DNA of 46,542 bases from Burkholderiaceae bacterium. Lineage in GTDB: Bacteria > Pseudomonadota > Gammaproteobacteria > Burkholderiales > Burkholderiaceae. The notes below the pieces were generated by a model. It did no database searches. It saw only the letters and a list, made by a program, of their open reading frames with translations, and was not told the DNA's origin. The translations under genes were made by a program, and so were the position numbers. Where the stretch lies: NCBI GenBank assembly GCA_028871175.1, contig JAGWNU010000007.1, forward strand, positions 1-46,542, read 5' to 3'. This document shows positions 16,423 to 24,700 of the stretch, piece after piece. Within the stretch, counting starts at the first letter, position 1. Every line of letters starts with the position of its first letter.

Positions 16423-18120
16423 ATGACATCGCTGGACGCCTTCCTGCGGTGCCGAGACTTTCTGCTCGCGCATCGTGAGGACTACGAAACCGCCGTGCGC
16501 GATTTTGCATGGCCCGTGCTGGATCGCTTCAACTGGGCGCTGGACTATTTCGACAGGATGGCGCGCGGCAACGACGCCATTGCGCTCTGGGTGGTCGACG
16601 ACCAGGGAAACGAGACGCGCCTGTCTTTCGCGCAAATGGCGGAGCGCTCCGCACGCGTGGCCAATCATTTGCGCGCGCTTGGCGTGCAGCGCGGCGACCG
16701 CATCCTGCTCATGCTCGGCAACGTGCCCGCGCTATGGGATGTGATGCTCGCCAGCATCAAGACCGGCGCCGTGATGATTCCCGCCACCACCCTGCTCACC
16801 GCCGAAGACCTGCGCGAACGCATTGCCTTGGGCGACGTCCGGCACGTGGTGGTGGGCGCCGGCGATTGCGCCAAGCTCGACGCCGTATCGGGCACGTTTA
16901 CGCGCATTGCCGTTGGCGCAGAGAAGACTCCGCCCGGCTGGCACCGCCTCGAAGACGCCTACCAGGCATCGTCGGAATTCACGCCCGAGGCGCCGACGCG
17001 GGCGAGCGATCCGTTGCTGCTGTATTTCACGTCGGGGACAACGTCGAAACCGAAACTGGTGATGCACACGCACGCCAGCTATCCGGTCGGGCATCTATCG
17101 ACGCTGTACTGGATCGGCCTGCGCCCCGGCGACGTGCACTGGAACATCAGTTCGCCAGGTTGGGCCAAGCACGCCTGGAGCTGCTTTTTCGCGCCCTGGA
17201 ATGCCGGTGCAACCGTGTTCATCTACAACTACGCGCGCTTCGAGCCCAAGGCGGCGCTCGATGTGCTGTGCCGCGCCAAGGTGACGACGCTGTGTGCGCC
17301 GCCCACCGTCTGGCGCATGCTGATCCAGGAAGACCTCGCCGCCTGGAAACCGGCCCTGCGCGAGCTCGTGGGCGCCGGCGAGCCGCTCAACCCGGAGGTC
17401 ATCGAGCGCGTGCGTGCGGCATGGGGCATCACCATCCGGGACGGTTACGGTCAGACGGAGACCACCTGCCAGATCGGTAACAGTCCGGGGCAGCCGGTCA
17501 AGCCCGGTTCAATGGGGCGGCCACTGCCCGGCTACCGCATCACGCTGCGCGATCCGGATGGCAAGGACGCCGAAGAGGGCGAGATCTGCATCGAATTGAC
17601 CTCGCGTCCGACAGGCCTGATGGAAGGCTACGCCGGCAACGTGGAAAAAACGACCGAAGCCATGCGCGGCGGCGTGTATCACACCTCCGACATTGCGGCG
17701 CGCGATGCCAGCGGCTACCTCACCTACGTTGGCCGCGCCGACGACGTGTTCAAGGCATCGGACTATCGCGTGAGTCCGTTCGAACTGGAGAGCGTGCTGA
17801 TCGAGCATCCGGCCATTGCGGAAGCCGCTGTCGTGCCGAGCCCCGACCCGGTGCGCCTGGCCGTGCCGAAAGCGTTCCTGGTGCTGCGTGCCGGACATGA
17901 AGCGGGCCCGGCGCTGGCGGCGGACATCCTGCGGTTCTGTCGGGAACGCCTGGCGTCATACAAGCGGGTGCGGCGCATCGAGTTTGCCGATTTGCCGAAA
18001 ACCATATCAGGCAAGATCCGGCGCGTGGAATTGCGCATGCGTGAAGCGGCCCGCCCGGAAGCGGGCCGCAATCTGCAGGAATACTGGGAAGAGGATTTTC
18101 CGAGTGATTCACCCCGGTGA
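16423..18120 (+). CDS. Acyl-CoA synthetase (AMP-forming), ACSM-like
   Basis: The 565-residue enzyme is an adenylate-forming ligase that activates a carboxylic acid with ATP and CoA through an acyl-AMP. The P-loop YFTSGTTSKPKLVMHTH is near residue 210. The A5 motif GYGQTET is near residue 345, the A7/A8 region THTSDIAARDASGYLTYVGR-like block near 425, and the catalytic Lys is in KTISGKIRR near 530. The sequence resembles the medium-chain acyl-CoA synthetase/benzoate-CoA ligase group, but the substrate is not determined. ATG 16423 is preceded by AGGAGA with ideal spacing, so the upstream in-frame start near 16348 is rejected. No beta-oxidation genes flank it. Confidence 0.9.
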   Translation: MTSLDAFLRCRDFLLAHREDYETAVRDFAWPVLDRFNWALDYFDRMARGNDAIALWVVDDQGNETRLSFAQMAERSARVANHLRALGVQRGDRILLMLGNVPALWDVMLASIKTGAVMIPATTLLTAEDLRERIALGDVRHVVVGAGDCAKLDAVSGTFTRIAVGAEKTPPGWHRLEDAYQASSEFTPEAPTRASDPLLLYFTSGTTSKPKLVMHTHASYPVGHLSTLYWIGLRPGDVHWNISSPGWAKHAWSCFFAPWNAGATVFIYNYARFEPKAALDVLCRAKVTTLCAPPTVWRMLIQEDLAAWKPALRELVGAGEPLNPEVIERVRAAWGITIRDGYGQTETTCQIGNSPGQPVKPGSMGRPLPGYRITLRDPDGKDAEEGEICIELTSRPTGLMEGYAGNVEKTTEAMRGGVYHTSDIAARDASGYLTYVGRADDVFKASDYRVSPFELESVLIEHPAIAEAAVVPSPDPVRLAVPKAFLVLRAGHEAGPALAADILRFCRERLASYKRVRRIEFADLPKTISGKIRRVELRMREAARPEAGRNLQEYWEEDFPSDSPR

Positions 18121-18125
18121 TGCCG

Positions 18126-18161
18126 GGCGGAACGTGCAGCCCCCCGACTGCACGTTCCGCC
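18126..18161. terminator. 14-bp perfect hairpin between convergent genes
   Basis: GGCGGAACGTGCAG at 18126-18139 pairs perfectly with CTGCACGTTCCGCC at 18148-18161 around an 8-base C-rich loop. It lies between the stop of the acyl-CoA synthetase and the stop of the convergent DUF1488-like gene. No T tract follows on either strand, so it may protect mRNA 3' ends or act with Rho. A bidirectional terminator role is inferred from position. Confidence 0.5.
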
Positions 18162-18181
18162 GCGCCCTCGCTCGCGCGGCT

Positions 18182-18523
18182 TCAGCGCGACGAGCGCGGC
18201 ACCAGGCGCAATTGACGTGCGCGATCCACATCGTAGGCAGGCACGCCGCCATGCGGCAGCGAGGCGCGCGAAGCCGCCAGATCGCGGCCGCGTACGATCA
18301 CTGGCGCCAGCGCGCCGGCACGGATGAGATCCGACGCAGCCTGCTCGATCCAGTCGCGGTAGTTCCGGTAGACGTCTTCTGCGGTGGCTTTCTGATGTGC
18401 GCAGTCGCACAAGGACAGAGCTTCGGACGTCACGAAACAGCTGACGACCTTGCCGTCGACGATGGCTTGAAAGAACAGGTCGCCTACAGACCTGAACGTC
18501 TTGCCGGTGAACGAAATGTTCAT
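18182..18523 (-). CDS. DUF1488-like small protein
   Basis: The 113-residue cytoplasmic protein begins MNISFTGKTFRSVGDLFFQA and continues with VSCFVTSEALSLCDCA and a helical block, YRNYRDWIEQAASDLIRAG. This layout resembles DUF1488 proteins, which are usually about 85 residues, with an added C-terminal tail, PAYDVDRARQLRLVPRSSR. The resemblance is from memory and moderate. The ATG at 18523 is preceded by a run of ten G on the coding strand, which serves as the Shine-Dalgarno. No partner genes are evident. Confidence 0.7.
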   Translation of the reverse strand: MNISFTGKTFRSVGDLFFQAIVDGKVVSCFVTSEALSLCDCAHQKATAEDVYRNYRDWIEQAASDLIRAGALAPVIVRGRDLAASRASLPHGGVPAYDVDRARQLRLVPRSSR

Positions 18524-18529
18524 GATGCA

Positions 18530-18539
18530 CCCCCCCCCC
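18530..18539. repeat. Homopolymer of ten C (G10 on the minus strand)
   Basis: A run of ten C lies just upstream of the DUF1488-like start and forms its ribosome-binding region when read on the minus strand. Runs of this length are prone to slippage in replication and to sequencing error. A length change would alter Shine-Dalgarno spacing rather than the reading frame. Confidence 0.7.
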
Positions 18540-18644
18540 AATGATCAGGCTCGCCAGATAGCCGGCGGACCCCACATGCCGCTTGCGCGGCGCATATTGA
18601 TCACGTGCGGGAGCGAGTTTTCCGAATGAAGGGATGACGACGCT

Positions 18645-18691
18645 CCGGATGCTGAATCCATCCGGATGTAATGGACCCGACGATGCGGGTC
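18645..18691. other. Two adjacent small hairpins in a gene-free gap
   Basis: In the gap between 18524 and 18799, CCGGATG at 18645-18651 pairs with CATCCGG at 18659-18665, and GACCCG at 18674-18679 pairs with CGGGTC at 18686-18691. No T tract follows. No gene or promoter was recognised in this stretch; a 78-codon frame on the minus strand has no protein-like character. Confidence 0.3.
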
Positions 18692-18799
18692 GGACAGTCC
18701 CTCGGTGCCGCTAAGCGGTCTATCAGTTCGGTGTTTGAATGCGGGTTTGCTCTCGCGCTGCGATCTTCCCCGTACAAATCCTGCTTGATGTTGTTAGTG

Positions 18800-19009
18800 T
18801 CACCACCCTCTTTGCAGAAGGGCACGACCGACCCCAATCGTGACTGAAATCACGAGCAGCCATAGCAACATAACCGGAGCGCGCTTTGCATGAAGGCGTG
18901 GCGTTTGAAACAGGCGCCGCCGCGTCGGAATCACCTGCCAATCGCTTGCCTGACGTTCCCAGCCCCATCGGGCCGAGAGTCCCGCGCTTCCCCGTTTGAT
19001 CGCTTTCAT
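18800..19009 (-). CDS. Small single-span membrane protein
   Basis: The 69-residue product starts at ATG 19009 with GGGAG six bases upstream, a better start than the 10 codons of open frame before it. The N-terminal 45 residues are basic (MKAIKRGSAGLSARWGWERQ, then RRRLFQTPRLHAKR). They are followed by a single hydrophobic segment, VMLLWLLVISVTIGVGRALL, and a short RGW tail. It is probably an inner-membrane protein with the basic part in the cytoplasm. No family was recognised. The upstream region near 19040-19070 is AT-rich, consistent with a promoter. Confidence 0.5.
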   Translation of the reverse strand: MKAIKRGSAGLSARWGWERQASDWQVIPTRRRLFQTPRLHAKRAPVMLLWLLVISVTIGVGRALLQRGW

Positions 19010-19414
19010 GGCTTGCTCCCGTAAGCCAGACACAACCACGTACTTCTTATTAGTTAATACTGATTTTCCTTCGTTGCATTCTAGGTCACGCTTCGTACAG
19101 CGCTACCCCGCCTGGGCATGATTCTGCTCGTCCATTTGGCTCATAAACGGGAGGTTTAGGACATATAGGGGGTACGGTTATGCTAAGCATTTCCAAAGTG
19201 AAATGAGGTAGGGATCCGCTGCGCAAACGCTTCCGTTTTAAATGCGGACCGCATGAGCGTGCCACATCGTCTCGTAATCTGGCGCGCCCAAAATCTCGCG
19301 CCGATCATCGTGATGCAGGCCGGTGTGTGGCGTCCTTGTCACAACATGTGAAAGACTGCCCGGCTCGGGTAGAGTGCTGGCGGCTGCAGGAGACAGAAAG
19401 AGCAGGACATCGAT
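19010..19414. other. Intergenic region with AT-rich segment and a small dyad
   Basis: This 405-base divergent gap has an AT-rich segment around 19040-19070 that could hold the promoter of the small membrane protein. TCACA-N3-TGTGA at 19339-19351 lies about 65 bases before the serine hydrolase start and could be an operator. No reading frame here looks like a protein. Confidence 0.35.
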
Positions 19415-20467
19415 ATGACGCAAGCAAGACGCGCCTCGGGCATCCAGGCGCCGGCAGGATTGGTATTGCGCGCGGCGGTCACGGTGGCCGCCGCGGGGGC
19501 GATCACGATGGCGCAAGCGCAGGAGCCAACCCTTGCGACGCGTCTGGCCGCTGTGGAGTCGACACTGGCCCATGCCGGCAGTTGCCAGCGCCTTGGGGAC
19601 TACTATTGGGAAATTGGCGATGCCAACGGCGTGCTGATGCACGGACGACAAGGTCAGCGGATCAACGCGAACAAGACCGTGCGACTCGCGTCCGCCTCAA
19701 AGTGGGTGTTCGGCACGTACATCGTGGAGCGCGCGCGCGGCAAGCTGACGCGGGCAGAGATCGATGCGCTGACCATGCGCTCCGGCTACGACGCGCTCAA
19801 CCCATTTCTGTGCAACCGCAACGACACCGTACAGAGCTGCTTCCACCGCGGGCGCAATGCCACGTTCACGCCCAGCCATGTCGGCCGCTTCAGCTACAAC
19901 GGTGGCCATGATCAGAAGCTGCTGATGGACTTTGGCCAGGGCGGCGCCGACGCAGCCGCGCTCAGCGAGGATCTGGAGCGCGTGCTCGCCAATGGGCCGG
20001 CCCTGCACGGCGCCGACAGGCCCCTCGGCATACGTTATCTCGCGCCCGAGCCGGGCGGCGGGATGATTGCCACCCCCGCGGCGTACGGTCAGTTCCTGCG
20101 CAGGCTCATGCGCGGCGAATATCTGCTCGGCAAGATGCTGGGCCAACATGCCGTGTGCACCGAGCCCGGCAGCTGTCCGACTGCCGTCAGCACGCCGGCG
20201 TCGCAGCCATGGCATTACGCGCTCAACTACTGGATCGAAGACCAGCCGGGCGGTGATGGCGCCTACAGTTCACCGGGCGCGTTCGGCTTCTATCCGTGGA
20301 TTACCGCCGACAAGCGCCACTACGGCATGCTCGTACGCGAAACGCTTGCTCCCCGCGCCTATGTGCGCAGCGCGGCGTGCGGTGCCCTGATCCGCCGCGC
20401 CTTTGCCGAGGGCCAGCCGCAACGGTCTCCGGCCGAGGGCGATCCGGCCGCCAACACCGCCAACTGA
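19415..20467 (+). CDS. Class C beta-lactamase-like serine hydrolase, exported
   Basis: The 350-residue product has an N-terminal signal sequence (LVLRAAVTVAAAGAITMAQA) and a serine beta-lactamase/penicillin-binding-protein fold. The SxxK motif is in LASASKWVFG near residue 93, with a YxN-like motif in FSYNGGH near residue 162. The last part, SSPGAFGFYPWITADKRHYGM, may carry the third conserved block, but a canonical KTG was not found. Cysteine pairs (LCNRND/VQSCFH and AVCTEPGSC) suggest disulfides in the periplasm. The distribution of motifs favours an esterase or peptidase relative over a true AmpC antibiotic hydrolase. The start is ATG 19415 with AGGA upstream. It is monocistronic. Confidence 0.8.
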   Translation: MTQARRASGIQAPAGLVLRAAVTVAAAGAITMAQAQEPTLATRLAAVESTLAHAGSCQRLGDYYWEIGDANGVLMHGRQGQRINANKTVRLASASKWVFGTYIVERARGKLTRAEIDALTMRSGYDALNPFLCNRNDTVQSCFHRGRNATFTPSHVGRFSYNGGHDQKLLMDFGQGGADAAALSEDLERVLANGPALHGADRPLGIRYLAPEPGGGMIATPAAYGQFLRRLMRGEYLLGKMLGQHAVCTEPGSCPTAVSTPASQPWHYALNYWIEDQPGGDGAYSSPGAFGFYPWITADKRHYGMLVRETLAPRAYVRSAACGALIRRAFAEGQPQRSPAEGDPAANTAN

Positions 20468-20512
20468 GCGGCCGATGGAGCCGGCCTGAACGGCAACCCC
20501 GTCATGGCGTCA

Positions 20513-20644
20513 TCAATAGCCGCGGTAGTAGGGGCGATAGTGTGGATGGTCGTAGTAGTACCCGCCTGCCGGGACGACCACGCAGGCGCTCAGCGTGGCA
20601 GTGGCGGCAGCAGCGAGAACGAGCAGGGCAAGGGTGCGTTTCAT
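20513..20644 (-). CDS. 43-residue Tyr-rich lipoprotein
   Basis: A very short gene encodes MKRTLALLVLAAAATATLSA followed by Cys, a perfect lipoprotein signal peptide with the lipobox LSAC (cleavage before residue 21). The mature lipopeptide is only 23 residues and is dominated by Tyr, His and Pro (GGYYYDHPHYRPYYRGY). The ATG at 20644 has GGAG upstream. Short lipoproteins with Tyr-rich tails are common but mostly uncharacterised. It is convergent with the serine hydrolase. Because the lipobox is canonical the gene is likely real; the function is unknown. Confidence 0.72.
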   Translation of the reverse strand: MKRTLALLVLAAAATATLSACVVVPAGGYYYDHPHYRPYYRGY

Positions 20645-21077
20645 GACGAGGCTCCGGTGCGGTTGTTGGACTGCCTCGACTGTACGGAAACGCCTCGCAA
20701 CCGCGCTTTACCGTTTGTAAGCAAATTTGCGGTGGCCGCATAAGCCATTGCGGTCCGCCCTGCGCTGAGCGCGCTGATGCATGCGTAGGCCGTAATCCGC
20801 CGTTACGTTTGCGGAAACATCGTGGAGCGACACCAGGGCTGTCGACGTGGCGCCACAACGTTCCACAAAATTATCAGCGGCGTATTGACAGATCGCAGAG
20901 ATCAGCTGGAAATAAGGCAAATGGCAAACGTTGGGCGCTCAAGTTCGTTGGCTCGGCGTCGATCACCATTCATATCAAGATGTCAGGGCGCGTTGCGGTC
21001 AGCGACGCCCTGCGGGGACAAAGCGATGCGTGCCAACCTTCATGCACGCGTCCGCACCATGTGTCGGGGGGAACATC
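20645..21077. other. Gene-free stretch
   Basis: This 433-base stretch separates the lipoprotein from the small plus-strand protein. No reading frame with a ribosome-binding site and protein-like composition was found, and no clear terminator, riboswitch or repeat was seen. It probably carries the promoters of both flanking genes. Confidence 0.4.
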
Positions 21078-21224
21078 ATGACGACTTTTCTGGACTCCAC
21101 CATCGGCTGGATTGCGCCGTGCCTGATTGCTACCGCCATTGTCGCGCCCGCGATGTGGCGCAAACTGCGTACACGTCGTGCGCTTGAAGCGATGCACCTG
21201 GCGCGCGAATACCGCGAAGAGTGA
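21078..21224 (+). CDS. Small single-span membrane protein
   Basis: The 48-residue product begins at ATG 21078 behind a strong GGGGGGA. It has one hydrophobic segment (IGWIAPCLIATAIVAPAMW) followed by a positively charged helix, RKLRTRRALEAMHLAREY. The pattern fits a small inner-membrane protein with a cytoplasmic tail. The longer upstream frame is not protein-like. An intrinsic terminator follows at 21285. No family was recognised. Confidence 0.58.
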   Translation: MTTFLDSTIGWIAPCLIATAIVAPAMWRKLRTRRALEAMHLAREYREE

Positions 21225-21284
21225 TCCCCTGACCGGCTGATCCACGGTTGACCGGTCTTCCGGTTCTGCACTGAACCACCCGAA

Positions 21285-21317
21285 ACGGGCGCCGCCTTGC
21301 CGCGGGCGCCCGTTTTC
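21285..21317. terminator. Intrinsic terminator
   Basis: ACGGGCGCC at 21285-21293 pairs with GGCGCCCGT at 21305-21313 and is followed by a TTTT tract on the plus strand; AAA precedes it, so it may work in both directions. It lies between the small membrane protein and the convergent azoR. Confidence 0.8.
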
Positions 21318-21336
21318 GTCTTGCGCGAGCCGTTGA

Positions 21337-21963
21337 TCAGGCGGCCACGGCCAGGCTCACCACATCGCGCATCGCTGCGTGTGCGGCCTCCAGGGCTTGT
21401 GTGCGTGCCTCCGGACCCATGGCGAGGCGCTCGGCGCGCACGAATTGCACGTCGGTGATTCCGAAGAACCCGAACACCGTCTTGAGGTAAGCCTCCTGGA
21501 AGTCCATCGCGGCTGCCGGGCCGGCTGAATACATGCCGCCTCGCGTGGAAGCGACGATCACCCTCTTGCCGCCGGCCAGGCCGACGGGGCCGTTTTCGGT
21601 GTACCTGAACGTGCGCCCGGCTTGCGCCACCCGGTCGATCCAGGCCTTGAGCTGGCTCGGGACCGAGAAGTTGTACATCGGCGCGCCGACCACGATCACA
21701 TCGCTGGCCAGCAGTTCGTTGACGAGGGCCTCGGAGCGGGCATGCTCGGCGCGGGTGGCATCGTCGAAATCGCTGTTGCCGGTGGCGCGGAAGCCTGCGG
21801 CAATCGCGCTGTCCAGATGCGGGATCGCTTCGACCGACAGATCACGGTGGACCACGGAGGCTTGCGGCTGCTCGCGGCGCAGCTCATCGACGATGGCGGC
21901 GGTCAGCAGGCGCGAAGCAGATGCATCGCCCAGGATGCTGGAATCGAGTTGAAGGATTTGCAT
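21337..21963 (-). CDS. azoR: FMN-dependent NADH-azoreductase
   Basis: The 208-residue flavodoxin-fold enzyme matches the AzoR family. It has an N-terminal MQILQLDSSILGDASASR, the FMN-binding APMYNFSVPSQLKAWIDRV region and the ASTRGGMYS segment. These enzymes reduce azo bonds and quinones with NADH as homodimers, and commonly protect against electrophilic quinones. The ATG at 21963 has GGAGAG upstream. It is divergent from a LysR regulator at 22091, which probably controls it. The length is normal and nothing looks broken. Confidence 0.95.
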   Translation of the reverse strand: MQILQLDSSILGDASASRLLTAAIVDELRREQPQASVVHRDLSVEAIPHLDSAIAAGFRATGNSDFDDATRAEHARSEALVNELLASDVIVVGAPMYNFSVPSQLKAWIDRVAQAGRTFRYTENGPVGLAGGKRVIVASTRGGMYSAGPAAAMDFQEAYLKTVFGFFGITDVQFVRAERLAMGPEARTQALEAAHAAMRDVVSLAVAA

Positions 21964-22039
21964 GGTGTCTCTCCAAGAAAAAGGTGGGTTGACGCAAAGA
22001 TAGTGCGGTGCGGCAAGTTCCAGTAGTGGGCAGAATTGG

Positions 22040-22055
22040 CATACATCGTTCTATG
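22040..22055. promoter_or_regulatory. Possible LysR-type binding dyad
   Basis: CATA at 22040-22043 and TATG at 22052-22055 are separated by eight bases, in the divergent gap between azoR and the LysR gene. The dyad is short and so could be chance. Confidence 0.28.
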
Positions 22056-22090
22056 GATGAGACAATGCGGAAACCCCTGGAGAGCGGCCC

Positions 22091-23038
22091 GTGGAAGATC
22101 TGAACGACCTTGTCCTGTTTGCCAGCGTGGTGACGCATGGCAGCTTTTCCGGTGCCGCACGGGCGCTGGGCATCCCGAAGTCACGGGTCAGCCGTCGTGT
22201 GGCGGACCTGGAGCGTCGTCTGGGCGTCAGGCTGCTGCAGCGTTCGACGCGGGCTGTGCATGTGACGGACGTCGGCTCGGCGTTCTACACGCATTGCGAA
22301 TCGATGACGCAGGCCGCCCGCGCCGCGTTCGAGGTGGCCGAGCATGCGGGTGAAAAGCCCTCCGGCCGTCTGCGCGTGAGTTGCCCGGTGGGTGTGGCGC
22401 ACGTGTTCGTCGCCCCGGTGCTATCGAGATTCCTCCAGGCGCATCCCGATGTTCGGCTCGAGCTCGACGTGACCAACCGCCGTGTCGACGTGATCGGCGA
22501 GGGCTACGACGTGGCGCTGCGTGTGCGCGCGACGCTGGACGATTCCAACCTGGTGGTGCGCAGCTTCGGCGTCAGTGACCAAGTGCTGGTGGCCAGCTCA
22601 TCGTTTGTGGCCGAGTATGGGCCGTTCGATACACCCGAATCGATGCGCGGCGTGACGGGCGTCGGCGCGGCTGGTGCCGGCGGGGAGCGCGCGCGCTGGC
22701 GCGTGACGGCTCCCGAAGGTGGCGTGGTGGAGATCGACTACACCCCCGCGCTCGTCACGGACGATCTCTATCTGATGGGGCAGACGGCCATGGCGGGTGT
22801 GGGCGTCGCGCAGTTGCCCTTCAACCTGTGCGCGGAGCCTGTCCGCGATGGCAGGCTGATCGTGCTCCTGCCGAGCTACCGCTTGCCCGTCCACCAGTTT
22901 CATGCGGTATTTCCGTCGCGACGGGGGCTCGTACCGGCGGTGCGCGCCTTCATCGAATTCCTGGCTGGCGAACTGCCCGGCATGACAACCCGCGTCAGCC
23001 GGTGTTATGAAGACATTGCCCGAAACCCTGATCGTTGA
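22091..23038 (+). CDS. LysR-family transcriptional regulator
   Basis: The 315-residue protein has a helix-turn-helix (LVLFASVVTHGSFSGAARAL, then RRLGVRLLQRSTRAVHVTD) and a LysR-type effector domain that begins with LRVSCPVG near residue 95. It belongs to the CrgA-like subgroup that often controls divergent oxidoreductases. It starts with GTG at 22091, behind GGAG. Divergent azoR is the likely target. The downstream MFS gene starts about 90 bases after its stop, so regulator and transporter may also be linked. Confidence 0.92.
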   Translation: MEDLNDLVLFASVVTHGSFSGAARALGIPKSRVSRRVADLERRLGVRLLQRSTRAVHVTDVGSAFYTHCESMTQAARAAFEVAEHAGEKPSGRLRVSCPVGVAHVFVAPVLSRFLQAHPDVRLELDVTNRRVDVIGEGYDVALRVRATLDDSNLVVRSFGVSDQVLVASSSFVAEYGPFDTPESMRGVTGVGAAGAGGERARWRVTAPEGGVVEIDYTPALVTDDLYLMGQTAMAGVGVAQLPFNLCAEPVRDGRLIVLLPSYRLPVHQFHAVFPSRRGLVPAVRAFIEFLAGELPGMTTRVSRCYEDIARNPDR

Positions 23039-23127
23039 CCCTGCAACGATTGACGATCAGCAGTATCATCGACCGCCTCGTTTTTGCCATTCGTGTCGCG
23101 CCTGTGAGGGCGCACACGCACCCTTCC

Positions 23128-24699
23128 ATGTCCTCCCGTCCTCGCATTGAGCCGCCCCAGGCAGAGACCCTCACGGCGCCCCTGACCCACCCGCTCGACA
23201 CGCCGCCGGCGCCCGACATTCCGGTGATGGCGGTGATGGGTGGGCTGATGCTGGCCATCCTGCTGGGCGCCCTGGAGCAGACCATCGTGGTGGTGGCGCT
23301 GCCGATCATTGCCGGCGAGTTCAACGGTTTTGCGCTGATGGCCTGGGTGGTGTCGGCGTACCTGGTGGCGTCCACGGTCGTCACGCCCATCTACGGCAAG
23401 CTCAGTGACATGTACGGCCGACGCGCCATGCTCACCACGGCCATTACGCTGTTCGTGCTTGCCTCGGTGGCCTGCGCGCTGGCGACCAGCATGCCGATGC
23501 TGCTGATTGCGCGCGTGCTGCAGGGGCTGGGCGGCGGCGGGCTCATTTCGGTGGCACAGGCCACGATTGCCGATGTGGTGCCGCTGCGCGAGCGCGGCCG
23601 CTACCAAGGCTATGTGAGCGGCATGTGGGCCATGGCCAGCCTGGCTGGCCCTGTCATCGGCGGTTACCTCACGCATTACCTTTCGTGGCGCTGGATTTTC
23701 TGGATCAACCTGCCGCTGGGCATCGTCGCGCTGTTTGTGGTGCGCCGCACGCTGCGGCATCTGCCGGTGGCGCATCAGCGCCGCCCGATCGACGTGCCGG
23801 GCGTGCTGCTGTTTGCGGTCGGCCTGACCGCGCTGCTGCTGATGATCACGCGCGTCGGGCAAGGTGTGCCCGTCACGCAGGCGGAGAATCTCGCGCTGCT
23901 GATCACTGCCGTGGCGGTGCTGGGCGCGTTCGTCTGGCAGGAGAACCGGGCGGCCGAGCCGATCATTCCGCTGTCGATGTTTCGGGTGCGCACGGTCACG
24001 ATCTGCTGCCTCGCGTTGTTCCTGTGCTTCTTCCAGTTGATCTCCACCTCGGTGCTGATGCCCCTGCGCTTTCAGATGGTGGCCGGAGCCAGCCCGGATG
24101 GCGCGGCATTGCGCCTGGTGCCGCTGACGCTGTCGATTCCGTTTGGGGCTTTCCTGGCCGGCAAGTGGATGACGCACAGCGGCCGCTACAAGCCGCTGAT
24201 GGTGGGCGGTGCATGCGTCGTCCCGTTTGCCATCGTCGCGCTGGGGCTGCTTGACCCGCACAACGTGTGGCCGCTGGCGTTGGCGATGATCGTGCTGGGC
24301 CTCTCGATCGGCGTGCAGTTTCCGACCGGGCTGGTGGCCACGCAGAACGCCGTGCCGCCCCACACCGTGGGGCTGGCAACGGCGCTGACCGCGTTCTCCC
24401 GCCTGCTGGGCGGCGCGGTGGGCGTTGCGGTGCTGACGTCGGTGTTGATTGCGCTGTTGCGCCAAGCCGCGCCAGCAGCGCAGGTGGCGGCCGGCGGTGA
24501 TCTGTTGATGGATCTGTTCCATGCCGCGCTCGCCAGCAGCGGCGCTGATGCGCAGGCGCTGCAGCGCGCGGGCGAGAGCGCCTTCCGGCATCTGTTCTTC
24601 TTTGCGGCGGCGGTGTCGGTTGTTTCGCCGCTGCTGCTCGTGCGCCTGGAAGAGAAGGCGTTGCGCGGCAAGGTGTCTGTCGCGCAGGCGGTGGACTGA
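23128..24699 (+). CDS. DHA2-family MFS drug exporter
   Basis: The product is a 523-residue, 14-helix DHA2 (EmrB/QacA-type) transporter. The helix 1 segment is LGALEQTIVVVALP, motif A is GKLSDMYGRRAM and motif C is GPVIGGYLTHYLSWRWIFWINLP. It would export drugs or toxic compounds in exchange for protons. ATG 23128 is chosen as the first ATG giving a cytoplasmic tail of normal length; the frame is open back to a TTG that overlaps the LysR stop. Its nearness to azoR and a LysR regulator suggests a quinone or drug response module, which is inferred. It is convergent with the DUF2236 gene, with the stops two bases apart. Confidence 0.9.
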   Translation: MSSRPRIEPPQAETLTAPLTHPLDTPPAPDIPVMAVMGGLMLAILLGALEQTIVVVALPIIAGEFNGFALMAWVVSAYLVASTVVTPIYGKLSDMYGRRAMLTTAITLFVLASVACALATSMPMLLIARVLQGLGGGGLISVAQATIADVVPLRERGRYQGYVSGMWAMASLAGPVIGGYLTHYLSWRWIFWINLPLGIVALFVVRRTLRHLPVAHQRRPIDVPGVLLFAVGLTALLLMITRVGQGVPVTQAENLALLITAVAVLGAFVWQENRAAEPIIPLSMFRVRTVTICCLALFLCFFQLISTSVLMPLRFQMVAGASPDGAALRLVPLTLSIPFGAFLAGKWMTHSGRYKPLMVGGACVVPFAIVALGLLDPHNVWPLALAMIVLGLSIGVQFPTGLVATQNAVPPHTVGLATALTAFSRLLGGAVGVAVLTSVLIALLRQAAPAAQVAAGGDLLMDLFHAALASSGADAQALQRAGESAFRHLFFFAAAVSVVSPLLLVRLEEKALRGKVSVAQAVD

Positions 24700-24700
24700 G

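Noticed and set aside
18601..18837. A 78-codon minus-strand frame
   Set aside because: No ribosome-binding site, no protein-like pattern, and it overlaps two hairpins and the end of a better-supported small gene.
20822..21187. A 121-codon plus-strand frame overlapping the small membrane protein in another frame
   Set aside because: The 48-residue frame starting at 21078 has a strong ribosome-binding site and a membrane segment; the longer frame has neither.
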